Assembly (NCBI RefSeq): GCF_905397275.1
Contig: NZ_CAJPUY010000009.1
Location: 124,001 to 188,000, forward strand
Length of the DNA: 64,000 nt
Source of the DNA: Cupriavidus yeoncheonensis
Lineage (GTDB): Bacteria > Pseudomonadota > Gammaproteobacteria > Burkholderiales > Burkholderiaceae
Reading direction: 5' to 3'
Of the stretch, positions 6,965 through 14,739 are shown piece by piece; the stretch's first letter is position 1; each line of letters starts with the position of its first letter. The position numbers and the translations under genes were made by a program. The notes under the pieces are model-generated. The model saw only the letters and a program-made list of their open reading frames with translations, ran no database searches and was not told the DNA's origin.

Positions 6965-9616
6965 ATGTTCGCGAACAACACAATGCGCAAGCCGGGCCAG
7001 TGGCTCGTCTTTCTGATCACCGCATGGCTGCTGCTGTCAAGCGCTCCGGCCGCGCGCGCCGCAGCCTACGAAGCCGCGCTGCCGCCGGGCCTGGCGCAAG
7101 CGCCGGACCTGTGCGCGCTGCTGCCGTGTGCCGAAGTGCTGCCCGGTGCGACGAGCTTTTCCCACCGCAAGGGCCAGCCACCTTATGTGGAAGCCTACGG
7201 CAGCGCGCCAGACGGAGCGAAGAAGCTGCTGGGCTACGTGATGCTGTCGACTGACATCACCGATACGCCAGCCTATTCCGGCAAGCCCGTGGTCACGCTG
7301 ATCGGCATGGACACGCAGGGGCGCTATGTCGGGATCAAGGTGCTCAAGCATTCGGAGCCCATCCTGTTGCTGGGCATTCCTGAATCGGCGCTGCTCAATT
7401 TCAACCAGCAGTACCTGGGCAAGTCCGTCGCCGACAAAGTCGAAGTCGGCCAGTCGCGTCCGGATGAAGGCGTGGTCGGCGTCGACGCGATTTCCGGCGC
7501 CACGGTGACGGTGATCGCGCAGAACCAGGTGCTGACGACAGCGGCCGCGGCCGTGGCGCGGCAGGTCGGGATCCTCGCGCCGTCCCACCGCGAGCCGGCG
7601 AACTTCGCGGCTGCCGGCAAGCGCTACGGCTGGGCGGAGATGGCAGCGATGGGCGCGGTGCAGCGCCTGCTGGTCCGCCCGGCACAGGTCGGGCTGCCGG
7701 CGGCCTCGGGCCCGTTCATCGAACTCTGGTTCGGCGACCTGAACCATCCGGACCTCGGGCGCAGCCTTCTCGGCGATGCGGGTTGGCAAGGCCTGCGCAG
7801 CCAGCTCGGTGCCGGCGAGCAGGCCATCTTCGTGATCCGCACGGCAGGGGCCGAGTCGTTCAAGGGCTCGGGCTTCGTGCGCGGTGGCATCTACGACCGC
7901 GTGCAGGTCCGCCAGGGCGCGGATGCCTTCACGTTCCACGACCTGGATTACCTGAACCTCTACGGCATTGCCGCCGAAGGTGCGCCGTCGTACACAGAGT
8001 CGGCCATCTTCGTGATTCGCAAGCCGGCGTTCTCGGCAGCGTATCCGTGGAAGCTTTCGTTTCTGGGCAATCGCGTCGACCGCGCCACCGGCGTGCGCAG
8101 CTTCGCCAGCTTCGACGCGCCTTACTGGCTCCCGGACGCGCTGCTGCAGGGCGGCCGCCCCAGGGTGGAGGAGTCGGAGGCCGCGTGGCACAAGGTGTGG
8201 CGCGCGCGCCTGCCGCAGATCGCGCTGTTTGCCGCGCTGCTGTGTGCGGTCACGATCGTCTACGCGCTGCGCGACCGGCTGACACGCCGCGCGACCCACA
8301 GGAACAAATGGCCGGTCAATGGATTCAAGTACACGGCATGGGCCATCAGCGTCGTCTTCGTCGGCTTTGGCGCCATGGCGCAGCCGTCGGTCACGCAGGT
8401 GCTGACATGGTTCCACTCGCTGCTGTTCCAGTGGAACTGGGCACTGTTCCTCAGCGATCCCTTCATCTTCTGCTTCTGGGTCTTCATCATCCTGACCGTG
8501 TTCCTGTTCGGGCGCGGCCTGTTCTGCGGCTGGCTGTGCCCGTTCGGCTCCTTGTCGGAGGCGATCTTCAAGCTTGGCCGCCTGATCGGACTGAAGCGGT
8601 GGCAGCGCCAGTTGCCGCGCGCCTGGCACGACCGGCTGAAGTGGCTCAAGTACGGCATCTTCTTCGGGCTGCTGGCCGTGTCGATGTTCTCGATGGGGCT
8701 GGCGGAAGTGCTGGCGGAAGTCGAGCCGTTCAAGACCACGTTCCTGGTCGGCATCAGCCATCGCGCGTGGCCGTACGGGCTCTTTGCCTGCACGCTGCTG
8801 GCACTGTCGCTGTTCGTCGAGCGTCCCTACTGCAAGTATCTCTGCCCGCTGGGCGCGGCGCTGGCGATGCCCAGTACGTTCCGCTGGTTCGGCCTGCGCC
8901 GCAAGGTGGATTGCAACCAGTGCAAGGCGTGTGCGAACGGCTGCGGTTCGATGGCGATCGATGCGGACGGCCGCATCGACCATCGCGAGTGCCTGCACTG
9001 CCTGGACTGCATGGTGCTCTATACCGACGCATCGGCTTGCCCGCCACTGGCACGCGAGCGCAAACGCCGCGCGCGCGACGGCCTGCTCATCACGCCGATC
9101 GGCCGCGACGGCTATTTCATCCCGATCGAAACCGTGCCGGCAGCGGCGGCGACAGCGGCAGTGGCACCGGCGGCGGGTGGCAAGCCGCTCCGTGCGGACC
9201 CGCGCATGGCCACCGATCCGGTCACGCCGCCGTACGCGGGGACACGCGGCTGGCGCTGGATGGCGGCAGAGCTGCGCGACCATCTCTGGCCATGGAGCGC
9301 CGAAGGCTGGCACTCGACGCGGGCATTGCAGGTCGCGGGACTGGCCATCGCGCTCGCGGCGTCGGTGGCCTGGATGCTGGCCGCGGCCGGACGGCTTTCA
9401 TCGGGCGCGGTGATCGGCTGGTGGTTCGGCTGGAGTGTCTACGAAGTGCTGATCCGCCTGAAAGGGCGCGCCTACGTCAAGGAAGGGCCCTGGTGGCGGG
9501 CAGGCTTCCGCAAGGCCTCGGTCATGGACATGCTGTGCTACGTCGGCTTCAAGAACCTGCTGACCGGCGCCGTGCTGTTCCTGGTGCTGAAGGGCGCCGG
9601 GGCGCTGTCGGGATGA
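6965..9616 (+). CDS. nosR: NosR, membrane flavoprotein/ferredoxin needed for N2O reduction
   Basis: NosR is an inner-membrane electron donor and maturation factor for NosZ. This copy (883 residues from ATG 6965; ATG 6983 is also possible) has a signal sequence and a periplasmic FMN-binding domain with DAISGAT, whose Thr (about residue 180) is the expected covalent FMN site. Membrane helices follow, with CGWLCPFG and CKYLCPLG, then two cytoplasmic 4Fe-4S motifs (CNQCKACANGC; CLHCLDC). It exceeds the roughly 720 residues usual for NosR because of a C-terminal extension with an Ala-rich linker and more hydrophobic segments. Its last four bases overlap nosD (ATGA). Confidence 0.95.
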   Translation: MFANNTMRKPGQWLVFLITAWLLLSSAPAARAAAYEAALPPGLAQAPDLCALLPCAEVLPGATSFSHRKGQPPYVEAYGSAPDGAKKLLGYVMLSTDITDTPAYSGKPVVTLIGMDTQGRYVGIKVLKHSEPILLLGIPESALLNFNQQYLGKSVADKVEVGQSRPDEGVVGVDAISGATVTVIAQNQVLTTAAAAVARQVGILAPSHREPANFAAAGKRYGWAEMAAMGAVQRLLVRPAQVGLPAASGPFIELWFGDLNHPDLGRSLLGDAGWQGLRSQLGAGEQAIFVIRTAGAESFKGSGFVRGGIYDRVQVRQGADAFTFHDLDYLNLYGIAAEGAPSYTESAIFVIRKPAFSAAYPWKLSFLGNRVDRATGVRSFASFDAPYWLPDALLQGGRPRVEESEAAWHKVWRARLPQIALFAALLCAVTIVYALRDRLTRRATHRNKWPVNGFKYTAWAISVVFVGFGAMAQPSVTQVLTWFHSLLFQWNWALFLSDPFIFCFWVFIILTVFLFGRGLFCGWLCPFGSLSEAIFKLGRLIGLKRWQRQLPRAWHDRLKWLKYGIFFGLLAVSMFSMGLAEVLAEVEPFKTTFLVGISHRAWPYGLFACTLLALSLFVERPYCKYLCPLGAALAMPSTFRWFGLRRKVDCNQCKACANGCGSMAIDADGRIDHRECLHCLDCMVLYTDASACPPLARERKRRARDGLLITPIGRDGYFIPIETVPAAAATAAVAPAAGGKPLRADPRMATDPVTPPYAGTRGWRWMAAELRDHLWPWSAEGWHSTRALQVAGLAIALAASVAWMLAAAGRLSSGAVIGWWFGWSVYEVLIRLKGRAYVKEGPWWRAGFRKASVMDMLCYVGFKNLLTGAVLFLVLKGAGALSG

Positions 9617-10896
9617 AGCGATTCCTTGCCCTGCTGCTTGCCGGCCTGGCGATGTGCGGCGCGCAGGCGGCGACGACCTGGCACGTGCTGCCCGGCCAGG
9701 ACCTGCAGGCGGCCATCGATGCTGCGCGCCCCGGCGACGTGATCGAGATCGCGAAGGGACGCCACGAGGGCAATTTTCTCGTGGACAAGGCGCTCACGCT
9801 GCGCGGCGTCGGACGCCCGACGCTGAGCGGCGGCCTGCGCGGCGACACGTTGCGGATCACCGCGCCGGATGTCGTGGTGGAAGGCCTGATCGTGCGCGAC
9901 TCCGGCGACAGCCTGAAGGACCAGAATGCCGGCATCTACATCCGCCCCGGCGCCCACCGGGCGGTCGTGCGGCATTGCGACCTCACCTACAACCTGTTCG
10001 GGTTGTGGATCGAGAAGGCCGACGACGTTCGCATCGAAGGCAACACCATCACCGGCAAGCGCGACTACAACTCCGCGCAGCGCGGCAATGGCGTGCAGCT
10101 CTACAACACGCGCGGTGCCAGCATCGTCGACAACAACATCAGCTTCGTGCGCGACGCGCTGTACGTCGATGTCTCGCATCACGCGGTGTTCCGGGGCAAC
10201 CGGCTGCACCACAGCCGCTACGGCACGCACTACATGAATTCCTACTACAACCTGTGGGAGGACAACGATAGCTATGACAACCGCGGCGGCCTCGCGCTGA
10301 TGGAGGTGCGCGACCAGGTCGTGCGCAACAACCGCACATGGGGCAACGCGGACCACGGCATCATGCTGCGCACCTTGCAGGACTCGGTCATCGAAGGGAA
10401 CGTCGTGGCCGGCAACCGGCGCGGCTTCTTCATCTACGACGTCGAGTACGCGCAGTTGCGCGGCAACCTGATCGTGAACAACGCCATCGGCGTTCACCTT
10501 TCGGCCGGGTCCACGCGCAACGTCGTGCAGGGCAACGACCTGATCGGGAATCGCGAGCAGGTCCGCTACGTGGGCGCGCACGACGAGGCCTGGGGCGGGC
10601 GCTCGCCTGCGGAGAAGGGACAGGGCAACTACTGGAGCAACTACCTGGGCTGGGACCGGGACGGCGACGGCATCGGCGACATGCCGTACGAGGCCAACGA
10701 CCTGGTCGATCGCCTGGGCTGGCGCTATCCCGCCATGCGGCTGTTGCTCGGCAGCCCGGCGCTGCAGGCGTTGCGCCTTGCAGGCAGGCAGTTCCCGGTC
10801 CTGCGCGTGCCCAGCGTCGTCGACGCCTATCCGCGCATGCGGCCGGCCCGCAATAACTGGAGTGAATGGCGTGACAAGCAATATCAAGGAGAGTGA
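9613..10896 (+). CDS. nosD: NosD, periplasmic copper-site assembly protein
   Basis: The 427-residue protein has a signal peptide (MKRFLALLLAGLAMCGAQA) and a right-handed beta-helix of CASH/parallel-helix repeats rich in Asn and Gly (GNTITG, VDNNIS, GNRLHHS, EGNVVAGN). The motif HYMNSYYNLWEDN is typical of NosD. It works with the NosFY ABC transporter in assembling the NosZ copper sites, probably by delivering sulfur or copper. The start overlaps the nosR stop in ATGA, and nosF begins inside its 3' end. Confidence 0.95.
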   Translation: MKRFLALLLAGLAMCGAQAATTWHVLPGQDLQAAIDAARPGDVIEIAKGRHEGNFLVDKALTLRGVGRPTLSGGLRGDTLRITAPDVVVEGLIVRDSGDSLKDQNAGIYIRPGAHRAVVRHCDLTYNLFGLWIEKADDVRIEGNTITGKRDYNSAQRGNGVQLYNTRGASIVDNNISFVRDALYVDVSHHAVFRGNRLHHSRYGTHYMNSYYNLWEDNDSYDNRGGLALMEVRDQVVRNNRTWGNADHGIMLRTLQDSVIEGNVVAGNRRGFFIYDVEYAQLRGNLIVNNAIGVHLSAGSTRNVVQGNDLIGNREQVRYVGAHDEAWGGRSPAEKGQGNYWSNYLGWDRDGDGIGDMPYEANDLVDRLGWRYPAMRLLLGSPALQALRLAGRQFPVLRVPSVVDAYPRMRPARNNWSEWRDKQYQGE

Positions 10897-11824
10897 CCTG
10901 GCAACGCCCGCCATTGCGCTGCGCGGGGTCGGCAAACGCTACGGTGCGCACCGCGTGGTGGACCACGTCGATTTCGTCGTCGGCCAGGGCGAACTGGTCG
11001 GGCTGATCGGCCATAACGGCGCGGGCAAGAGCACCTTGTTCAAGATGATGCTCGGGCTGGTGCCGCCAAGCGAAGGCGAACTGGTAGTGGCCGGAGCGTC
11101 CGTGGGCGGCCGCGGATTCAGGGCGGCCCGGCGCCGCATCGGCTACCTGCCCGAGAACCTGGTGCTTTATGACAATCTCAGCGGTCGCGAGACGCTGCAC
11201 TTCTTCGCCCGGCTCAAGGGCGTATCGCCCGATGCATGCGAAGCGATGCTCGCCCGTGTCGGCCTGGCGGATGCGGCCAGGCGCCCTGTGCGCGAGTACT
11301 CCAAGGGCATGCGGCAGCGGCTCGGCTTTGCGCAGGCGCTGCTGGGCCAGCCGCGCGTGCTGTTCCTCGACGAGCCGACCAATGGGCTCGATCCCGCCGC
11401 GATCCGCGACTTCTACGAGATCCTGCTGGGGCTGCGCACGGCAGGCGTGACGATCGTGCTGACCTCCCACATCCTGGCCGAACTGCAACAGCGCGCGGAC
11501 CGCTTCGCGGTGATGGCGGCGGGCCGCATGCAGGCAGTCGGCAGCGTTGCGGCGCTGCGCGCGCAGCTTGGCCTGCCCGTCACCCTGGCGTTGCGGCTGG
11601 AGCCGGGCGCGAGGCCCGCCGCCATCCGCCGCTTGCAGGCGGAGCCGGGACTGGCGCTCGAGATACGCGAGGGCGCGACCGGACAGGACCTGACGGTGCG
11701 CTGCGTGCCCCAGGCCAAGATGGCCGTGCTGGCGGCGCTGCAACCGCTCGGCCGCTGGCTCGACCTGCACATCCACGAGCCTTCGCTGGAAGATCTGTTC
11801 CTGGGGCTGGGGAGACCGGCATGA
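10871..11824 (+). CDS. nosF: NosF, ABC-transporter ATPase
   Basis: This ATPase subunit pairs with NosY at the inner membrane for NosZ copper-centre maturation. It has Walker A GHNGAGKST, signature YSKGMRQRLGFAQA, Walker B VLFLDEPTNGLDP and an H-loop (LTSHIL). I chose the GTG at 10871 (317 residues) because GGAG lies 8 nt upstream and the adjacent sequence aligns with the usual short NosF N-terminus; an ATG at 10778 would extend deep into nosD. The gene overlaps nosD by 26 nt and nosY by 4 nt. Confidence 0.93.
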   Translation: MTSNIKESDLATPAIALRGVGKRYGAHRVVDHVDFVVGQGELVGLIGHNGAGKSTLFKMMLGLVPPSEGELVVAGASVGGRGFRAARRRIGYLPENLVLYDNLSGRETLHFFARLKGVSPDACEAMLARVGLADAARRPVREYSKGMRQRLGFAQALLGQPRVLFLDEPTNGLDPAAIRDFYEILLGLRTAGVTIVLTSHILAELQQRADRFAVMAAGRMQAVGSVAALRAQLGLPVTLALRLEPGARPAAIRRLQAEPGLALEIREGATGQDLTVRCVPQAKMAVLAALQPLGRWLDLHIHEPSLEDLFLGLGRPA

Positions 11825-12684
11825 TCCACTTCGAATTTCGACAGGTGGCCACGTTGGCGGGCAAGGAGTTCCGGGATCGCGTGCGCAATCGCTGGGTGCT
11901 GGCCGTGGCGCTGGTCTTTACGGTTTTCTCGGTCGCCATCAGTTATTTCGGTGGCGCGGAGCAGGGCACGCTGGGGCCGCGCTCGATCGAGTTCGTGGTC
12001 ACCAGCCAGGTCAGCCTGGTGATCTACCTGGTGCCGCTGATCGCGCTGCTGCTCGGCTTCGATGCCATCGTCGGCGAGCGCGAGCGGGGCTCGCTCGACC
12101 TGCTGCTCGCCTTGCCGCTGACGCGGGGCGAACTGCTGCTGGGCAAATACCTCGGGCTGGCCGGGGCGCTGGCTTGCTCGACCATAGCGGGGTTCGCGCT
12201 GATGGCGGGCTTGCTGTACGAGCGGTTCGGCTGGCCGGGGCTCTACCCGTATCTTGGCTTCGTGCTGAGTGCCGTCCTGCTCGGGCTGGCATTCCTGAGC
12301 ATGGCCCTGTTGCTGTCCGTGCGCAGCCGCGACCGTACCCGTGCATCGGGCATGGCCATCGCGCTGTGGTTCTTCTTCGTGCTGGTATTCGACCTGCTGC
12401 TGCTCGGGCTGCTGGTCGCCAGCAGCGGCCAGCCCGGCACTTCGGGTGGATCGGGCGGCTTTGCCGCCGGCCTGTTCAGCGGCGACTGGCTGGCCTGGCT
12501 GCTGCTGCTCAACCCGGCCGATATCTTCCGCATTCTCAATGTCTTTTCACTGGACCAGCTGCGCGGCCTCAGCGGCGTGGCCGGTATTGTCCCGCCGTCC
12601 CTGGCCGATCCGTGGCTGATGAGCGGGGCCATGCTGGCGTGGATTGCCGTGCCGCTGGTCCTTGCAGCCCGGAGGTTCCGTTGA
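11821..12684 (+). CDS. nosY: NosY, ABC-2 type membrane permease
   Basis: This 287-residue membrane protein has about six hydrophobic helices and the conserved cytoplasmic stretch FDAIVGERERGSLDLLLALP, which is diagnostic of ABC-2 permeases of this family. It forms the transmembrane part of the NosFY transporter. Its start overlaps the nosF stop (ATGA), and its stop TGA shares a base with the nosL start, giving a tightly coupled nosDFYL set. Confidence 0.94.
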   Translation: MIHFEFRQVATLAGKEFRDRVRNRWVLAVALVFTVFSVAISYFGGAEQGTLGPRSIEFVVTSQVSLVIYLVPLIALLLGFDAIVGERERGSLDLLLALPLTRGELLLGKYLGLAGALACSTIAGFALMAGLLYERFGWPGLYPYLGFVLSAVLLGLAFLSMALLLSVRSRDRTRASGMAIALWFFFVLVFDLLLLGLLVASSGQPGTSGGSGGFAAGLFSGDWLAWLLLLNPADIFRILNVFSLDQLRGLSGVAGIVPPSLADPWLMSGAMLAWIAVPLVLAARRFR

Positions 12685-13202
12685 TGATAACCATGCGCCG
12701 TCGCTTATTGCTTGCCGCCGGTGGATTGACCGTCCTGGCAGCGTGCAGCCAGGTAAAGGAGGCCCGCGTGCAACCGGCCGAAATCGAGTCCGCCAGTACC
12801 TGCGACCTCGATGGCATGCTGCTGGCCGACTACCCCGGTCCCAAGGCCCAGATCTTCTATGCCGGCGATGCCCGGCCGCACTGGTTCTGCGACACCGTGG
12901 AGATGTTCCACACGCTGCTCAGGCCCGAACAGGCCAGGCCGGTGCGCGCGGTGTTCGTGCAGGACATGGCGCTCGCGGACTGGGAGAGTCCGCGCGGCCA
13001 TTGGTTCGACGCCACCACGGGCGTGTACGTGTTCGGCAGCAAGCGCCGCGGGCCGATGGGCCCTGCCATCGCCAGCTTCCGCGACGCGGCCGGCGCCCGC
13101 GCCTTCATGGACGGCTACGGCGGGAAAATGCTGCGTTATGCGGAGGTCACGACCGGGATGGTCGACATCTGCGGCGGCGCGTCGAACGACGGCCGGATGT
13201 AG
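12684..13202 (+). CDS. nosL: NosL, copper-binding lipoprotein chaperone
   Basis: NosL is an outer- or inner-membrane-anchored Cu(I) chaperone that loads NosZ. The 172-residue protein has a lipoprotein signal ending LAACSQ and conserved Cys, Met and His residues in the N-terminal half (CDLDGML, HWFCDTVEMFHTLL). The C-terminal YVFGSKRRGPMGP region is family-typical. The start ATG overlaps the nosY stop (TGATG); a second ATG lies three codons in. It is the last gene of the rightward nos operon and converges on aroG with a 46-nt gap. Confidence 0.93.
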   Translation: MITMRRRLLLAAGGLTVLAACSQVKEARVQPAEIESASTCDLDGMLLADYPGPKAQIFYAGDARPHWFCDTVEMFHTLLRPEQARPVRAVFVQDMALADWESPRGHWFDATTGVYVFGSKRRGPMGPAIASFRDAAGARAFMDGYGGKMLRYAEVTTGMVDICGGASNDGRM

Positions 13203-13248
13203 CGCCGCATGCGGCGGATACACCGGCCATCGATCAGGGCGAGCCGTA

Positions 13249-14328
13249 TCAGTTGCCGCTGCCGCTGGCCAGGCGGCGGGCCCTGACGGCTTCGGCCAGC
13301 GTTTCCAGCACCTGGATCGAGTCATCCCAGCCGATGCAGGCATCGGTCACGGACTGGCCGTAGGTCAGGCATTCCACCGGCGTACCCTGGACGTGGTCCT
13401 GGCGGCCCGCCACCAGGTGCGACTCGACCATCACGCCGACGATGCGGTCGTCGCCGGCGGCGAGCTGGCGGCCGATGTCCTCGCACACCGGGATCTGGTT
13501 CTCGTGCTTCTTGCTGCTGTTCGCGTGCGAAGCATCGATCATCAGGCGCGCGGCCAGGCCCGACTTGGCGATGGCGTCGCAGGCTTCCTGCACGCTGGCC
13601 GCATCGTAGTTCGGCGCCTTGCCGCCGCGCAGGATGATGTGGCAGTCCTCGTTGCCCGAGGTCGACACGATCGCCGAGTGGCCGCCCTTGGTCACCGACA
13701 GGAAATGGTGCGGCTGCGACGCGGCCTTGATGGCATCGACGGCGATTTTCACGTTGCCGTCGGTGCCGTTCTTGAACCCGACCGGGCACGACAGTCCCGA
13801 TGCGAGTTCGCGGTGCACCTGCGATTCGGTGGTGCGCGCGCCGATCGCGCCCCAGCTGACCAGGTCGGCGATGTACTGCGGGCTGATCATGTCCAGGTAC
13901 TCGGTGCCGGTCGGCACGCCCATCTCGCTGATGTTCAGCAACAGCTCGCGCGCGGTGCGCAGGCCGTCGTTGATCTTGAAGCTGCCGTCCATGTACGGGT
14001 CGTTGATCAGGCCCTTCCAGCCGACCGTGGTGCGCGGCTTCTCGAAGTAGACCCGCATCACGACTTCCAGCTCGTTGGCGAAGCGGTCGCGCTGGACCTT
14101 GAGCAGCTTGGCGTACTCGAGCGCGGCCTTGGTGTCGTGGATCGAGCAGGGGCCGATGATGACGATCAGGCGGTCATCCATGCCGTGCAGGATGCGATGC
14201 ATGGACTGGCGCGCGGCGTAGATCACGTCCGAAGCCTTTTCGGAGCAGGCGAACTCGCGGATCAGGTGCGCGGGCGGCAGCAGTTCCTTGAGTTCACGGA
14301 TGCGCAGGTCGTCGGTGTTCTTCAGCAT
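13249..14328 (-). CDS. aroG: 3-deoxy-7-phosphoheptulonate (DAHP) synthase, class I AroG type
   Basis: This enzyme condenses PEP and erythrose 4-phosphate in the first step of aromatic amino acid synthesis. The 359-residue protein has the family's landmarks: IIGPCSIHD, VMRVYFEKPRTTVGWKG, GARTTESQVHRELASG, GFKNGTDG, the metal-binding Cys/His/Glu residues, and MIDASHANSSKKHENQ. Length and sequence match feedback-regulated AroG/F/H enzymes; the allosteric effector cannot be read here. The 5' leader carries a Phe/Tyr leader peptide and terminator, so transcription is probably attenuated in response to charged tRNA-Phe/Tyr. Confidence 0.96.
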   Translation of the reverse strand: MLKNTDDLRIRELKELLPPAHLIREFACSEKASDVIYAARQSMHRILHGMDDRLIVIIGPCSIHDTKAALEYAKLLKVQRDRFANELEVVMRVYFEKPRTTVGWKGLINDPYMDGSFKINDGLRTARELLLNISEMGVPTGTEYLDMISPQYIADLVSWGAIGARTTESQVHRELASGLSCPVGFKNGTDGNVKIAVDAIKAASQPHHFLSVTKGGHSAIVSTSGNEDCHIILRGGKAPNYDAASVQEACDAIAKSGLAARLMIDASHANSSKKHENQIPVCEDIGRQLAAGDDRIVGVMVESHLVAGRQDHVQGTPVECLTYGQSVTDACIGWDDSIQVLETLAEAVRARRLASGSGN

Positions 14329-14391
14329 GATGAGTCCGGTCTTGTGAGGTCGTGGAAGTTGTCAGGGCGAGTCGGGTATAGCGACGGATAT

Positions 14392-14419
14392 AAAAAAAGC
14401 CGCCAGTCTTGCTGGCGGC
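14392..14419 (-). terminator. aroG attenuator terminator (regions 3:4)
   Basis: In the leftward RNA, GCCGCCAG pairs with CTGGCGGC around a 5-nt loop, followed by seven U (14398-14392), a textbook intrinsic terminator. It lies inside the aroG 5' leader, 23 nt after the leader-peptide stop. Its 5' arm can instead pair over 8 bp with GCUGGCGG (14470-14463) in the leader-peptide codons. That segment can itself pair over 7 bp with UCCGCCA (14520-14514) at the leader start. T-rich sequence on the other side means it could also terminate rightward RNA. Confidence 0.85.
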
Positions 14420-14442
14420 TTTTTCTTTTCGGTTCGGGGCGC

Positions 14443-14514
14443 TTACAGCCGTCCCTCCCTATCCGCCAGCGGTGTGGGTTCGCTAAAAAAGTAAAAGTAA
14501 AACTTAGCGGACAT
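14443..14514 (-). CDS. aroG leader peptide (Phe/Tyr attenuation peptide)
   Basis: A 23-codon open frame begins MSAKFYFYFF and ends in TAA, with four Phe and two Tyr codons at positions 5-10. This is the signature of a ribosome-mediated attenuation peptide that senses charged tRNA-Phe and tRNA-Tyr. It sits between a good promoter and an intrinsic terminator ahead of DAHP synthase. When the ribosome stalls at codons 5-10, region 14463-14470 stays free to form the antiterminator; when translation runs to the stop, the terminator forms. The weak point is the lack of a clear Shine-Dalgarno sequence before the ATG. Confidence 0.8.
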   Translation of the reverse strand: MSAKFYFYFFSEPTPLADREGRL

Positions 14515-14666
14515 GGCGGAGAAGGGTTTGGCTGTGGCCAGCTTGAATTCGATTTCGTTTCGAAGCGCGGCATTTATGCTGCGCTGCGTGACAGAAAGGC
14601 AGGAAATTGCGCGAACATCGTCAAAAATTCCGCTCGCGGCGATTACCTGCGCGATCGCGAAGCATC

Positions 14667-14695
14667 TTTATAGCGCCTTTTGCAAGGGTTGGCAA
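14667..14695 (-). promoter_or_regulatory. Sigma70 promoter of aroG leader
   Basis: Leftward TTGCCA (14695-14690) and TATAAA (14672-14667) are separated by exactly 17 nt. The start point should fall near 14660, giving a leader of about 330 nt that includes the leader peptide and attenuator. It lies just after the tldD stop. Confidence 0.75.
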
Positions 14696-14739
14696 GTGCC
14701 GCGCCAGGCTTCCCCATGCGCATGGCGCGGCCGTCACGC

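Noticed and set aside
4765..7020. Long open frame of about 750 codons antisense to nosZ
   Set aside because: It mirrors codon-position GC bias of nosZ, has no recognisable domain and no ribosome site; similar shadows lie opposite nosR, nosD and yhdP.
14392..14424. aroG-leader hairpin as merely a bidirectional terminator for tldD
   Set aside because: It lies about 270 nt downstream of a good aroG promoter and behind a Phe/Tyr-rich leader peptide whose codons can pair with its 5' arm. A plain tldD terminator would not need these. The alternative is kept as the null hypothesis.
14322..14573. 83-codon open frame overlapping the aroG leader (MPRFETKSNSSW...)
   Set aside because: Another frame of the same leader; it runs through the terminator and into the aroG start and has no homology. 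The 23-codon FYFYFF frame explains the region better.
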